Assembly (NCBI GenBank): GCA_003427395.1
Contig: BFEA01000308.1
Coordinates: forward strand, 173,678 to 199,647
DNA: 25,970 bases
Origin: Chara braunii
Lineage: Eukaryota > Streptophyta > Charophyceae > Charales > Characeae
Reading direction: 5' to 3'
The notes beneath the pieces were generated by a model that saw only the letters and a list, made by a program, of their open reading frames with translations, did not search any database and was not told where the DNA came from. The position numbers and the translations under genes were made by a program. The stretch's first letter is position 1; each line of letters opens with the position of its first letter. Below, piece by piece: positions 1 through 9,894 of this stretch.

Positions 1-32
<32 letters not shown>

Positions 33-118
33 CGCAAGTAGGGAGGGGAGCGGGCGCCAGCGGAATTAGGGTGGAGAGCGGGTGGCAGGCTGGCAGCGGG
101 ATTGAGCATGAGCGGGCA

Positions 119-172
<54 letters not shown>
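1..172. repeat. GA microsatellites
   Basis: Pure AG dinucleotide tracts occupy 1-30 and 121-172 (26 units), separated by GC-rich sequence. The short reading frames that run through them encode only alternating Arg-Glu and are not credible genes. Confidence 0.95.
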
Positions 173-174
<2 letters not shown>

Positions 175-417
175 CAGCTGGGGGAGGAAGACGGGAAGGA
201 GAGAGGGAAAAAGGGAGGAAGTGGGAGATGGCTGGAATTCGAACAGCTACGGGGGTTTGCCTGTTCGACCCTAGACCGCCCGCCACCTTCCTGCCTTCCT
301 GCCTTCCTGCGTTTTCAAACCCCGAACTACGGCCCATGGACACACCCTGGGCCACGTGCGACCTGGAAGACTGAACTGCAGTTTGGAAACTGTGATGCAC
401 GACCTTTCTGCAAAGCC

Positions 418-491
418 GAGTTTTAAATGCATTTGGAATTTAGGGCCTGATTGGACTGCAGAAACCCTGTTCCGAATGCATTTTCAAACTC
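418..491. repeat. Foldback hairpin, 21-nt arms
   Basis: The arm at 418-438 pairs with 470-491 over about 21 positions with one bulge and two non-Watson-Crick positions. The core is AAATGCATTTGGAA against TTCCGAATGCATTT. The loop is about 31 nt and holds a further AGGG/CCCT pairing. The 74-nt size resembles a MITE relic or a small-RNA precursor, but the sequence alone cannot decide. A separate perfect palindrome, CAGTTTGGAAACTG, lies at 379-392. Confidence 0.6.
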
Positions 492-689
492 TTTTTGTGA
501 CCCATGCGTAGTTACCCCAATAAATAAATAATAATAGTAATTCACTCCACAGTCCAAACTTTGAGACTGACTCTGCCAACTTGCTTTATGTCTTCTCCTT
601 CCGACTTCTGCTACCCACCCCCTCCCCACTCCTCCCCACACGGGGAAAAAAATAAAACCTCGAAACTGCCTTGGCTTACAACTTAGCAA

Positions 690-857
690 GAAGGCTGCCT
701 AAAGGAAAATCCTTTTTTTTTTTTTTTCCTTCCCAAGCTTCTCTCTGTCGTCCGATAGCGAGAAGGCTGCCTGGAAAAAAAAAAAAAAAAAAAAAAGCTG
801 CATGAAGGGAAGTCCTTTTTTCTTCTTTCTTTTTTTCCTAAGTTTCTCTTTGTCGTG
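690..857. repeat. Imperfect tandem duplication with A and T homopolymers
   Basis: Two diverged copies begin with GAAGGCTGCCT at 690 and 762. Each continues through a pyrimidine tract to a related ending (CTTCTCTCTGTCGT, then TTTCTCTTTGTCGT). The second copy gained a run of 22 A at 775-796, and the first has a long T run at 711-727. No coding frame is supported here. Confidence 0.6.
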
Positions 858-906
858 CCTCCCCAGGGACAGGGAGGGAAGGGACTGGTAGGACTTCGAC
901 CAGATG

Positions 907-1584
907 TGATAGAAACTGCGCCACTTTTATCACACCGAATCGGCCTTGGAGGAGCTGGTTGAAAGCCTCCCCATACTCTAGTACCAGGTATTGAAGAAGT
1001 GGCCCATGTTGAAAGAAGGGGACTGGGTGTGGAGTTTGGACTTCCCTGGACAGGTGGGACAGGTGCACTTGGTACGGCCAGATGATGCATTGATTGAGCA
1101 CTTGACAGTGGGCGCAGGCGGGATGATCGGTGCTGACACCAGTCCCTTCACATGGATTGACAATGAAAGGCTTTTTTGGGTCAAGGTGCTGGAAGGGGGG
1201 GGGAGGAAAAGAGGTTTACCGTCCAAATATGCCCATGGACAAGCTCCCCTTCGATCCGACTGAATGGCTACGGTCTCGGGAGGGGCAGCCAGGGGGAAGG
1301 TTTGTGAAACCACTCACGCTAGCTGACATGACGATCCGGCTAAATGGCTATGGTCTCAGGAGGAGCAGTCAGGGGGAAGGTCAGTGAAACCACTCACGCT
1401 ACCTGACATGAAGGTGAAAACGACATACAGACTTTTGAGGCCCGGGAGGGCACTGAAGGGCTCGTTAGACACTCCTCGGGCGCGTAAAGTCCCTGAGGAA
1501 TTGTTCGTTCCACCTATCCTCGAGGATGCAGTCGGAAAAAAAAATGTGAAAACACTCCGAAGGAAATTCCTTGGGCTCCAATGA
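907..1584 (+). pseudogene. Broken reading frame of unknown family
   Basis: A protein-like frame can be followed from about 907 to the TGA at 1582-1584, but not continuously. It opens with a Glu/Leu-rich stretch, meets an in-frame TAG at 979-981, then continues through a segment containing GDWVWS, a Gly/Val-rich part and FTWIDNERLFWVKV, up to a G run near 1193-1203. There the frame shifts by one. The new frame contains FDPTEW and KPLTLADM, is repeated by an 80-bp tandem duplication, and resumes in the original frame from about 1384 with a basic, Pro/Arg-rich tail. The GDWVW...WI..ERLF pattern suggests a small beta-rich domain, but I do not recognise the family. It could be a host pseudogene or a fragment of a mobile-element gene. 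No neighbour shares the frame, and no promoter or poly(A) signal was identified. Confidence 0.45.
1253..1412. repeat. 80-bp tandem duplication
   Basis: Units 1253-1332 and 1333-1412 are both exactly 80 bp and differ at 10 positions, 7 of them transitions. Because 80 is not a multiple of 3, the duplication shifts the frame of the surrounding broken ORF. Confidence 0.9.
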
Positions 1585-1599
1585 TTCCCCAACCATTTC

Positions 1600-1645
1600 T
1601 TCCTTTTGCCCTTGGGACCTCACGAGGTCCCTTGGGCAAAAGGAA
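1600..1645. repeat. 46-nt inverted repeat with 2-nt loop
   Basis: The left arm 1600-1621 (TTCCTTTTGCCCTTGGGACC...) is complementary to 1624-1645 at 20 of 22 positions. The two mismatches are adjacent T-T pairs within CCCTTGGG on both sides. It starts 15 bases after the stop of the broken ORF. It could be an RNA hairpin, a cruciform-prone site or the remnant of an inverted duplication. Confidence 0.8.
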
Positions 1646-3651
1646 TCCGCGTTTCACGGAGAGGAGCGGGCACATGGGTAGAGAGACATTGCAACCGAGA
1701 ATCTGGATCGTGGCGGCACCCTATTGGCTGAAGGCCTCAAGCACATTTGATTTTTTTCTTTTCTTTTCTTTTTTCTTTTTTGACATCGCTCGAAGGAAAT
1801 GTCCTCGGGCTGTGACGAACTATCTTTTGTAACCGCGCGACTTCTTGCGTGAAGCTGCTGTGGGTAAAACGGGAGGGCTTTGACGGGCAACGGGCGTAAG
1901 CAGGGATCGGTTGGGCAAGTTGCAGGGATGCCCTCGCTTCTTTTTCGTTTTTGTTGGAATTCGTTGGGCCGGTGCCGGTAAAGTCCCGCGCCGACGATTG
2001 AGTGACCGCGCCTTAGCGAGCGCGAGAAATAACGGTTGCCATAGCTCCTTTCTTGTTCTGTTGTGAGCACCAGGAATTTTGGCACGATTAGCGCGTGGGA
2101 ATTTTTATTTTTGAAATTCAAACTAATGTCGAGCCCCCGCAGACTCTCGGAATTGTTTTTTTTCTTCCTTTCAGAATTTCCTTTTGCAATTAGGATTTAG
2201 ACAAGGAATTTAGGCACCTTGCAATTTGGCTGCACGACGTTTCTTGCTCACACTCGCTGTGCCTCGACAGGGTGTGGGCTTTGATTTCCATCCGCGCCTT
2301 AATCTTGTGTGTAACTGTAGCTTTTGGCGGGCGCAATCGCAACTCTAATCTTCTGGTTCTTGATGACCTTTGTGTTTTCTTCTTTCCTGCCTCGTCTTCG
2401 CATGCACAGCCTCTTCCCCTGTTCTAAGTGGTTCCCACGTTTGCACGGCCGGATCGATGCGCGGAAAGTGGCTCTGACCCCCGCGCCGCGGCCTGGACAT
2501 GCAGACGTAGGCACTTCCTCTCTTCCTCTGCTTAGGCATAATCTCGAATTCATCGCGCACACAGACATGCTATAAATTTCGCAAGCGCGATTAGTTGCTT
2601 TCTTTGAACTTGGACGGTTAGCGTGGTAAGTGAGGATCGGGCAACGAGTAAGTGGGCAGGTGAGTAGATTTGGTCAGGCGATCTGACGGGCTGGCGCCAA
2701 GTAAGCGGGGTTGATGTGCGGGCCACAACGGACTGTGGCGCGTGGGCGAACCTTACGAGCCTGCTTGGGCTAAGCGGGGTGACGACTCGGTGTTGGTGCG
2801 CGGCGACGGACTGCCCGCATCGGAGGTGACGTGGAGAGAGAGAGAGGGAGAGGAGACGGATCGGGATGGTGTCTTTTCCTTTTGTTTCTTCTTCTTCCAA
2901 TCTTCCTGTATAAATTTTGGATTTCCGCCTTCGCCAATTTCATTGCGGCAACTTCGGATTTTCCTTGTGAATTATCTTGCATTTTGGTGTGCGTCATCAT
3001 TTATTCCCAGCTCTATTAGATCTTGCATGGTTGACAGTCCGATGAATGCTTGTCCTTCCTCACTTTCTGTTTGCAGCGTAATTCCCATTCTCAACTCCTT
3101 GCAAGATTGGCGGTCTCTGTTTGAATGAATGTTGTATTTCCTTTCGATCTAAGATGCGCAAGCTTATCGATTCCTCACCCTCGCTAAACATGAATGAGTC
3201 TGATGAGAATTTTGTTGTCTTGATGAATGCGCGAGTGGGAACTTGGGATTGCGGGTCGTTCCTGCGGATCCTTTAGATTCGCGGGTAATGGTAGAGCAGA
3301 TAGGTGTACGAGGAAGTCGTGATTGTACAGACCCGTAATTGGTTGTTCACGATTGACTGTTCGGGAGGGACTGAGGGGTCCCGCACGGATAAGACATGCA
3401 CCTTAGGAAAGGGGAGGGCAATGATGATGGGTACTAGAAAGTGAGGAAATTTGAAATTAGCTAACCCGGATCGTATCTTCTGATCGACCATCGCTTGCGC
3501 CCACTCCTGCTAATCTGGAGCCAGCCCCTCACGTGACCGTAATCAGATCTTGTGCACGCACATGCAAGCCCGACCGAAAGGGACGGTGCCTGCATGCGTG
3601 TCTGCAGGATTTGTGCATGGGCCATGACGGCGTTTACGTCGGATTGACAAG
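1646..3651. other. No gene supported
   Basis: Two kilobases of mixed composition with pyrimidine-rich tracts (1745-1780, 2875-2900) and only short open frames on both strands, none with a recognisable motif. It may include a long terminal repeat or leader of the retroelement whose gag lies at 4744, but no LTR boundary could be fixed. Confidence 0.5.
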
Positions 3652-4008
3652 ATGTTTCGCATCACGGACCGAGAAATTTTGCGGGACCCCGAATATCGGA
3701 AATATTGGGAACGGAAGAATGCATACTTCCTCGCTCAGCCCCGCCCCGATCCTCCGAGATTCCCTTACCAGCGAGGAGATGAACATGTGTGCGATTGGGA
3801 TATAGGAAGGGCATTGGACGCTGTTCCTTACACGACCCAATTCCCCGAGTCACACACGAGCCATGTCTTCTCCGAACCTGGGGTTGTCGTCCTAAGAACT
3901 CACTCCCCACCGTACCAAGTGGTGCTGCCCTTCCACTACCTCACCGTTATCCCGTGGCACGCTATCGCTCCCTACTGGCCTCGAACCCCTTGTTCTGAGT
4001 GCCAGTGA
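3652..4008 (+). CDS. Hypothetical 118-residue ORF
   Basis: An ATG-initiated frame of 118 residues, rich in Arg, Tyr and Pro, beginning MFRITDREILRDPEYRKYW and ending in a Cys-rich CSEC tail. I recognise no domain, signal peptide or membrane segment. Its natural-looking composition is the only argument for it. Open frames overlap it on the opposite strand (3662-3910, 3892-4407), so chance in a GC-balanced stretch is a serious alternative. It could also be an exon fragment of a larger gene. Confidence 0.2.
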   Translation: MFRITDREILRDPEYRKYWERKNAYFLAQPRPDPPRFPYQRGDEHVCDWDIGRALDAVPYTTQFPESHTSHVFSEPGVVVLRTHSPPYQVVLPFHYLTVIPWHAIAPYWPRTPCSECQ

Positions 4009-4542
4009 GACTGCAAGTACCGAGCCTCGGGGTTCGTCCGCCGAACCCAAACGGAGTCTGAACGACGGGCACACAACTTCCGGCTGAGACTTTCGTTGTC
4101 TGATTCCGAAGTTTGCAGCAATCAACGACAACAGCTGATCAGACAGCACGATACCCACAGCGTGCACCCTGTCCATCAGGTCCGCGACCGACCGCAAAGG
4201 TGAAACCAGAGGAGATGGTGATTCCCATCTCTCGGGCGTAAGGCATATGAAACATGCTTGAGATCGATGACTGGGGCAATGCTGTGAGGGATTCTGTTCG
4301 AAGAATGCAAAAGTGTCTAGATATGTTAACCACGTGATTACGTCAGGACTTTTATCCCTGGGATACACTGCGCATGCCATCTGCCTTATGCTGCACAACA
4401 CCTGCAACTTTTATTTCTTTACACAGTGTGGGAGGCGGTCTATTTGTTCACGAAACCTGAAACGCCGCGCACAGCCCACACTTGCCATCTTGCACTTTTA
4501 CCCCCGAAACTTGCCACATGAGATCTCAATTCTGTCCTGGGA
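4009..4542. other. No gene supported
   Basis: No recognisable coding signal. A 171-residue minus-strand frame runs through 3892-4407 but has no recognisable motif. The interval may be part of an undefined LTR upstream of the primer-site candidate at 4663. Confidence 0.4.
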
Positions 4543-4575
4543 CCCCCCATCCCCCCCCCCCTCCCCCCTCCCCCA
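4543..4575 (-). other. C-tract with G-quadruplex potential on the minus strand
   Basis: Four long C runs of 6, 13, 6 and 5 are separated by one or two bases. The minus strand therefore carries four G runs with very short loops, meeting the usual G-quadruplex pattern. It lies about 90 bp upstream of the primer-site candidate. Confidence 0.6.
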
Positions 4576-4662
4576 CTTTCCTAAAATCCTTGGCACAACC
4601 CCTTTTTCTAATTTTCGGGCCCCCATCCCACTCCGATCAGGAAGTTGCGTTGGGCGTGAGGT

Positions 4663-4674
4663 TGGTATCGGAGC
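4663..4674 (+). promoter_or_regulatory. Candidate retroelement primer-binding site (tRNA-iMet type)
   Basis: TGGTATCGGAGC matches 11 of 12 bases of the plant initiator tRNA-Met primer motif TGGTATCAGAGC. It lies 70 bp upstream of the ATG of a Gag-like frame, the expected place in an LTR retrotransposon leader. No LTR end in CA is visible immediately upstream, which lowers confidence. Confidence 0.4.
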
Positions 4675-4743
4675 CGACACGTGGCAGGCTGACGGATTAG
4701 TAGAAGGAAGTACTTCGCTTCGGCTGCTCGACGAGCGACCCCT

Positions 4744-5160
4744 ATGAATGCTCACCTAGCGGCGAACCAAAATCAGAATCCGAATTATGCGCTTGACCCA
4801 GCTCCGTGGCCTCGAACACCCATGCCTCCACCGGATCTTTACCTTTTCGATCCTGCACATCATTTGGCAGGAGCGTGGTTGGCCACATTGTGCGCACGGC
4901 AGTATGATAGCAAGGAAGCACAAATTAATATCCCCGCTCGATTAGGAGGGGACGCTCACCAATGGTTTAACACTTACGTTTGGGTAGATCTCCCAACCTT
5001 CGAACGGGATTTCTTAAATCGATTTGATTACATTCATCCAGAACAAGCGCTCTTTATGATTAAAGATCGACTTCAGAAACCGCTTGAGTCGGTCACCGAA
5101 TATTGAAACAGGTTTTACCGGATGTTTGTCAAAACCCAACGCCGAGAAGAAGTTGGAAGA
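4744..5160 (+). pseudogene. gag: Retrotransposon Gag fragment
   Basis: A frame of 120 residues starts at ATG 4744 and ends at an in-frame TGA (5104-5106). Homology-like sequence continues after the stop (NRFYRMFVKTQRREE) to about 5160. The part contains a capsid-like gag pattern: LYLFDPAHHLAGAWL, then LGGDAHQWF, an aromatic TFERDFLNRF block, and ESVTEY. This order, F.G....A..WL followed by L.G.A..W and F...F..RF, is that of the retrotransposon gag family (PF03732-like). Such a protein packages element RNA. No zinc knuckle, protease or pol follows. The frame is cut off at about 5160 where a tRNA-derived sequence begins. The candidate primer site at 4663 fits a 5' leader. It is only distantly similar to the gag at 13476. 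Confidence 0.75.
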
Positions 5161-5245
5161 GTGAGTGGCGGATGGCCCAGTGGTTAGGGCACCGGTTGGA
5201 AATGCACATTGTGGTCTAAGGTTGCGGGTTCAAATCCGCAACCTA
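5161..5245 (+). mobile_element. tRNA-derived SINE head or tRNA pseudogene
   Basis: Box A TGGCCCAGTGG (5173-5183) and box B GGTTCAAATCC (5227-5237) are near-ideal RNA polymerase III internal promoter elements with 43 bases between them. A functional tRNA is unlikely. The anticodon arm around 5190-5207 does not pair, the T arm lacks one base for a normal 5-bp/7-nt arrangement (the stem instead forms as GGTTGCGG/CCGCAACC around an 8-base loop), and no acceptor partner follows. Good A and B boxes with a decayed cloverleaf are typical of a SINE head. The 3' end and target duplications were not found. Confidence 0.55.
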
Positions 5246-7759
5246 GTGCATATGCCGCCGGCGCGGCGTTAGGTTGACGCACTACCACTCACATACTGAG
5301 CGCGCACTGTCGGTGGGCGCGGTGTCCCGGCCCCCATCCGTGTGTCAAGTCCTTACTTGGTGCCACTCTTAGTCTAGTGCCGTGATCTGAAGCTACTCAC
5401 GAAACACTATAACACTTGGTACCTGGGCTATACCATGATGGCGATCGATCCTGCTTGGCGCTTGCCTCAGCAAAAAGGTGCGCCACAGGACTTTCCATTG
5501 GTCCACGCAGGCTCCGCGCCCTGCTGTACAACAGAGCACAACGGGCCTGTGGCCGTGGTAGCCGCCAGGTTCGCCTGGGACGCGGAAGTTGAGGGATAGG
5601 TGTTGTCTTTTCTATTACGCACCAAGTGCCCCTCTACAGGGTTATGGGTCAGGTGCATGACACTGACAGCAGTCAGAAAAACAGGAAGCTAAACAAAAAG
5701 CGACAAGAAAAGAAAAATAGAAAATCAAAGGTCTAATTAATGTGGTTGGACTACTAGCTTTAGTTCGGGGGAAATCTGACGGCCTCCGAACACCAGTTAT
5801 CGTTGCGTCTAACTTCTTTTGTTATTTTTAACTATTTATTGTTATCATTATTCTCTTTTTGCCTTCCTTGATTGGCATGTCGTTTCGTGGGAAGGCCGCC
5901 GATTCGGGTTTTCAGACTGCAACTGCGGTCCTATGGTCTGAGCCTTATCGGCCTCTCGTAAGTTGCTTGTGCCAGACCTGTTAGCCTGAATCGCGTGGAC
6001 CTCGATGGTTAGGTTAAGAGGCAGATACAGCGAGGGCTAAAAGGAGAAAAATAGGAAAACAGGAAAAAGGAAGGGGAAAAAGGGCAAAGACTGAAAATTG
6101 GGTTTTCAGACTCATGTGTGAACGCGGGTCGCGGTTCGGGCAAGGTTGCTGCGCGGCGGAATTTCGAAACTCCATATTTTCCTTTCCTCTGTTATTACTT
6201 AGTTTTCTTTTCGCTCGTTTGTCCGATTCGGTTACCTTTTAGCCTGTCACTTCACAGGAAAGCCAACGGTCCGAATTTGGAGCGGTGGCTTGAATTGGCC
6301 GGTTCCACCTATTCCGTCTGAGAATGTGCGCCGACTGAGTGCTGCGCGGTCGGGCCTCAAAAGAAGGGCGACCCGCGGCCGCATTGGTAGGAAGCTTATC
6401 ACCCCCCTCATGGAGGGTCATAAACCCCCTCCTTGCCATCGGACGCAGGCACCCAGATACTGTAGTCCTAATTGTAGGCTTTAAAGGGGAAGAACCGCCA
6501 ATCGGTATCCCGTTATGGGACCGACGGTCTAAGTCATTGGCAGCAATCCTGAGTGCCTAATTCATATGGCTATTTTGAGTGCTTGTTTCTGAGTGATTGC
6601 TTGTGTTCTCGCACTCTGTGAATACATTGTGTGACTGCGCCATGCAATCGTTTAGTGTGGTTGTACCGAGAGGCCGCACTGCGCGATTGCTATGAGTGAC
6701 AAACATCTGGTAGCCTGGGAGCGGGGAGAGGCTAGTGCGTGCGGCTGCTTTAGAGAAACAACTGACGTCAATGCGGGTCTTCTGTCCTGCTAGTACCGCT
6801 GCCTCTTTGCTTCTTTGTAGGATCTTGCGTCCTCCGGATCACTGCGGGCCATGAAAATTGTGATAGAAGATTAGAAGTTGAGGCGGATAGAAAAAAGGGA
6901 CAGGATATGCGCTACTGATCAGAAAGATAGCGTATGAGTGATCAAGGTAGTGGTTCTTGGTGCTTCGAACAGTGTAAGAGGGGAATTGGATGAGCGAAAT
7001 AGTGAGCGAGCTTGTGAAATGCGACCGATGTTAAATGACTAAGTTGTGTTTTGGCAGAGGTAAAGTCCTCGGTTGGCTGTGTAAGCGGGTGAGCAGGGAG
7101 AACAACCTCGGTTAGTAGTGATGATTCAAAACGTTCGGGCCACAGAGGGAGTCTAATGCATGGGTTATCAGTCTAAGGGTTTAACAAGGAAGACAGTTGG
7201 ATGATCTTAGTATTGGTGTGGCTATTGGAAGCATCCTCTTGGTTACCTGTCAAGGCCAGAGAGCTATGCAGTGCCTGTGTTAACCGCAAGTGTAACCGGG
7301 ACCCTGACCTTCCTTCGTGTGCAATTGCATAGAGTGATTGCGTCATGTGATTACTTTGTGGGATTACACTATGACCGCTTCGTTGAACTGCACCACGAGA
7401 TGTTCTTTGTGCAATTGCACGAGAGTCAGTGCGAGCTGGTTGGCGTATGTTCACAAGCTTGAATGTTTAATTAGTAGCGGTGAAAAGTTGGACCATGCTT
7501 TAGTGTGTCACCGTGTAAGTCTGCAAATGACCGAGCGGGCTCTCACGTTTTAAAAGGGAAAGTCTGGGCGGTTTTCTTTGACTACATTTTATGGCCTTGA
7601 CTCTTGAGTGAATGGGGAGAGAAAGGGCAATACCGAGAAAAGTCTCCTACATGCTCGCTAAATTTCTGCTTGATGGTGACTAAGAATGCTTAATTCTATT
7701 TGGGTTGGATCAGCTTCAATTCGGTGAAGATGGTTTGAGCCGACCCGTTATAACTAGTT
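5246..7759. other. No gene supported; scattered short repeats
   Basis: Only short, motif-free frames. Purine-rich tracts occur at about 5690-5730 and 6040-6090. GGGTTTTCAGACT occurs at 5906-5918 and again at 6100-6112. The palindrome-containing GTGCAATTGCA occurs at 7319-7329 and 7409-7419, exactly 90 bp apart. These suggest remnants of non-coding repeats or leader sequence. Confidence 0.45.
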
Positions 7760-8398
7760 NGGCCTTGTTTGAGTGGTGANAACACACAGAAAACANTTTC
7801 CTTACCAGCACTNAAAGGGCTTGTTCCTCGCTGATTTCCACCTGATNAAAGAACTGTTAGAGCGCTTGGGCAATTTTCTCGGATTCTGTTTCTNCCTNTT
7901 TTATTGAACCTGAGTGTGGGTCTGCCATGAGTCTGTAGTCGAGGCTTAGGGCGAGAGGCCTAGGCTCTGAGCATCAACCGTNTCACCCTTTTTGAAAAAT
8001 TGGTATTGATGAGAAAGAGACTGTTTGGGTCAGGAGGGGCTATGCTTAAGGTTNAGTNTGGAGTTTGGACTCTCGGCTTCTAAGTTNAGACCCGTGTCAG
8101 GCGNGTNTTTACTCNNGTAATCATGTTCAAAGACNTTGTGCAGTATAGCAGCGAATGTCCATAATTAACAAGAAAACCTCTTCATCCGCTGTTCCNGCCT
8201 GGGTACAAAGGAAGACCTTTTGNTCACTTCCCTTGATGGTTCAACTTGGACTTCAGANCGACAAGTGTTAGTTTTGATAACTACAACAGGTCTGTGATTT
8301 CGGGGCCATCTGTCAGATCTCTGCACCTTGGGNTGATTGTCTTTTTTTGGTGACCCGTAAACTGATAAACTTTAGTGTCTAAATCAGACACAAGATAN
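7760..8398. other. Low-quality interval with 21 isolated N bases
   Basis: Single undetermined bases (one adjacent pair at 8115-8116) are scattered over about 640 bp, and there are none elsewhere in the window. This looks like a low-coverage patch or a gap closed with error-prone reads. Frames crossing it cannot be trusted, and continuity between the two sides is less certain. Confidence 0.9.
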
Positions 8399-8825
8399 TA
8401 GAAACTAGACACGGATCATTCATAAACCAGAATTGGAAAAATCTAGAACAGACCCGGACAGCTAAATGAGGACTCAGATAACTCAACGTTGGATCAGACA
8501 AACTTGGGTAGGATCTGAGGATTTGGCACAATCTCAACTTACTTATGCTTGAACTTGGTGAAAATAAATGTTACTGACAGTGGATAAGTCCTGACTCATC
8601 TAATTCGGTACGGACTCATTAAACTCAGTACGAAATTTGCAAGAACATCACAAGATCTATCAGCAGTTATCCCTCCGCTTCTTGTTTGAGTCATCTGAAC
8701 CTCCTAGCCAATGGTTGTCTGTAACCTACCAAGGCAGGCAAGAGTGATGTCCCCTTAAGACCGGTTTTCAACGGACATCATGACACCTATGCACAGCGGT
8801 AGAAAGTGAGTTACTCTGCGGAGAG
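8399..8825. other. No gene supported
   Basis: AT-richer sequence with loosely repeated words such as ACTCAG, GGATCAGAC and GACTCAT, leading into the first B-family ORF. No frame with a recognisable motif. Confidence 0.4.
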
Positions 8826-9077
8826 ATGGGGGACGAGAAAAGACTGAGGGTGACCTGTACTCTGCAACAAGACAAAGGTGAGGGTAGGGAGGAAAAGGTT
8901 ATACATGGTCTCGATTATCAGAAAAGACTTATGCTGGAATTGGTTTTAGAGCGACTGATGGGTCGGACTTATATTGAATACACCTTCTATGTTCACGGGT
9001 CTGATGGAAAGTTACACAGTACCTTCTCATCAATGGTCTCAGTCGAGGAAGCAAGGGGAAAGATTACCAGAGATTAG
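8826..9077 (+). CDS. B-family small ORF, copy B1
   Basis: An ATG frame of 83 residues ending in TAG. It belongs to a family seen here several times, called B: a first strand-like stretch (LRVTCTLQQ), a helix-like Leu/Glu-rich middle (MLELVLERLM), a short hydrophobic strand (YIEYTFYVH), a turn with a Gly/Asp pair (DGKL), and a C-terminal SVEEARGKI. Copy B2, 614 bp downstream, shows the same order. B3 and B4 beside gag share the outline, especially the I.Y...V strand and a basic C-terminus. I recognise no known domain. There is no signal peptide or membrane segment. It lies upstream of the identified LTR end, so it may belong to another, older copy of the element. Confidence 0.55.
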   Translation: MGDEKRLRVTCTLQQDKGEGREEKVIHGLDYQKRLMLELVLERLMGRTYIEYTFYVHGSDGKLHSTFSSMVSVEEARGKITRD

Positions 9078-9439
9078 TAAGAGGGTTGAGTCCCCAACTC
9101 CGAGAGAAGCAAGTATACCCTTGGACAGAAAGGTTAACTTAAAATATCAGACAGTCTGCTTTCTAGTTTCACAATCAATTAGTAGCCAATCATCAAACAA
9201 ATCGGCAATTAGGACGATGACTTGGAAACAACAACCATAAGGCAACTTTAGACACAGCGTTTGGTCAGCATCTCTGCAGCGGTTGAGTCGAGTATCGACC
9301 AATTATCAATCCACTCAGCTAGCGGCAGACAATTATCAAAACGACATTCTGGCAACGACTAACGACAACTGAACTGTAAAGCAGGGTATGAGGAGACGTC
9401 ATTCTCAAAAGAGTATTAACATGAGTCCTGGAAGGAAAG
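9078..9439. other. Spacer between B1 and B2
   Basis: No gene seen. A/C-rich sequence with repeated words such as CAATTATCAA and ACGACA, similar in style to 9895-10035. Confidence 0.4.
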
Positions 9440-9691
9440 ATGGAAAGTGGGAACAAAGTTAGAGTGACATGTTCACTGCATCAAGTCACGACAGGCGATT
9501 AAAGAGAGAGTGCGGCTGAGGACTATAGCCGTCAAACAGTTATGATGATGGAACATGCTCTGACTTTGGTGAGGCATCACACGAAAATTTAGTATACTTA
9601 TTACCTGTATGACAGAGACAATAGACTCTGCGCTATCATCTCATCCGTGGGTTCTGTTGAGAAGGCAAGGAGGACCATTTGCGGACACTAG
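9440..9691 (+). pseudogene. B-family small ORF, copy B2 (broken)
   Basis: From ATG 9440 to TAG 9689-9691 one frame of 83 sense codons aligns along its length with B1: KVRVTCSLHQ, a Met/Leu-rich helix-like middle, YTYYLYDRDNRL, and SSVGSVEKARRTI. It carries an in-frame TAA after residue 20 and a TAG just before the YTYY strand, so it cannot give a full-length product. The similarity to B1 across both halves is the evidence for a once-functional protein family rather than chance frames. Function unknown. Confidence 0.55.
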
Positions 9692-9894
9692 AAAGACGAA
9701 ACTGCACCAGACAGAAAGTGAGTAAGAGAAGGCAGGACCAGGTTGGAAACTAGTAGCGGCCAGAAATACAGCGAACCAACAAGACGCGAGGATAAATGGC
9801 TAACAGTTAAGGCACGGTAATTCCCAACAAACCAGCTATTTAGAAAATAATCAGCGATCAACTCAGTAATTTATAATTTTATCTGCAGTCAGTC

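Noticed and set aside
71-374. Arg-Glu repeat proteins
   Set aside because: They are translations of the GA microsatellite.
683-1090. 135-residue minus-strand open frame
   Set aside because: It runs through A/T homopolymers, giving poly-Phe and poly-Lys, and lies opposite the broken plus-strand frame.
1654-2121. 155-residue minus-strand open frame
   Set aside because: Low-complexity Lys/Arg stretch over a T-rich tract, no domain and no supporting context.
3892-4407. 171-residue minus-strand open frame
   Set aside because: No recognisable motif, and it competes with overlapping plus-strand frames. Chance openness in a GC-balanced region is likely.
5161-5245. Functional tRNA-Ser gene
   Set aside because: A and B boxes are good, but the anticodon arm does not pair, the T arm geometry is wrong and there is no acceptor partner.
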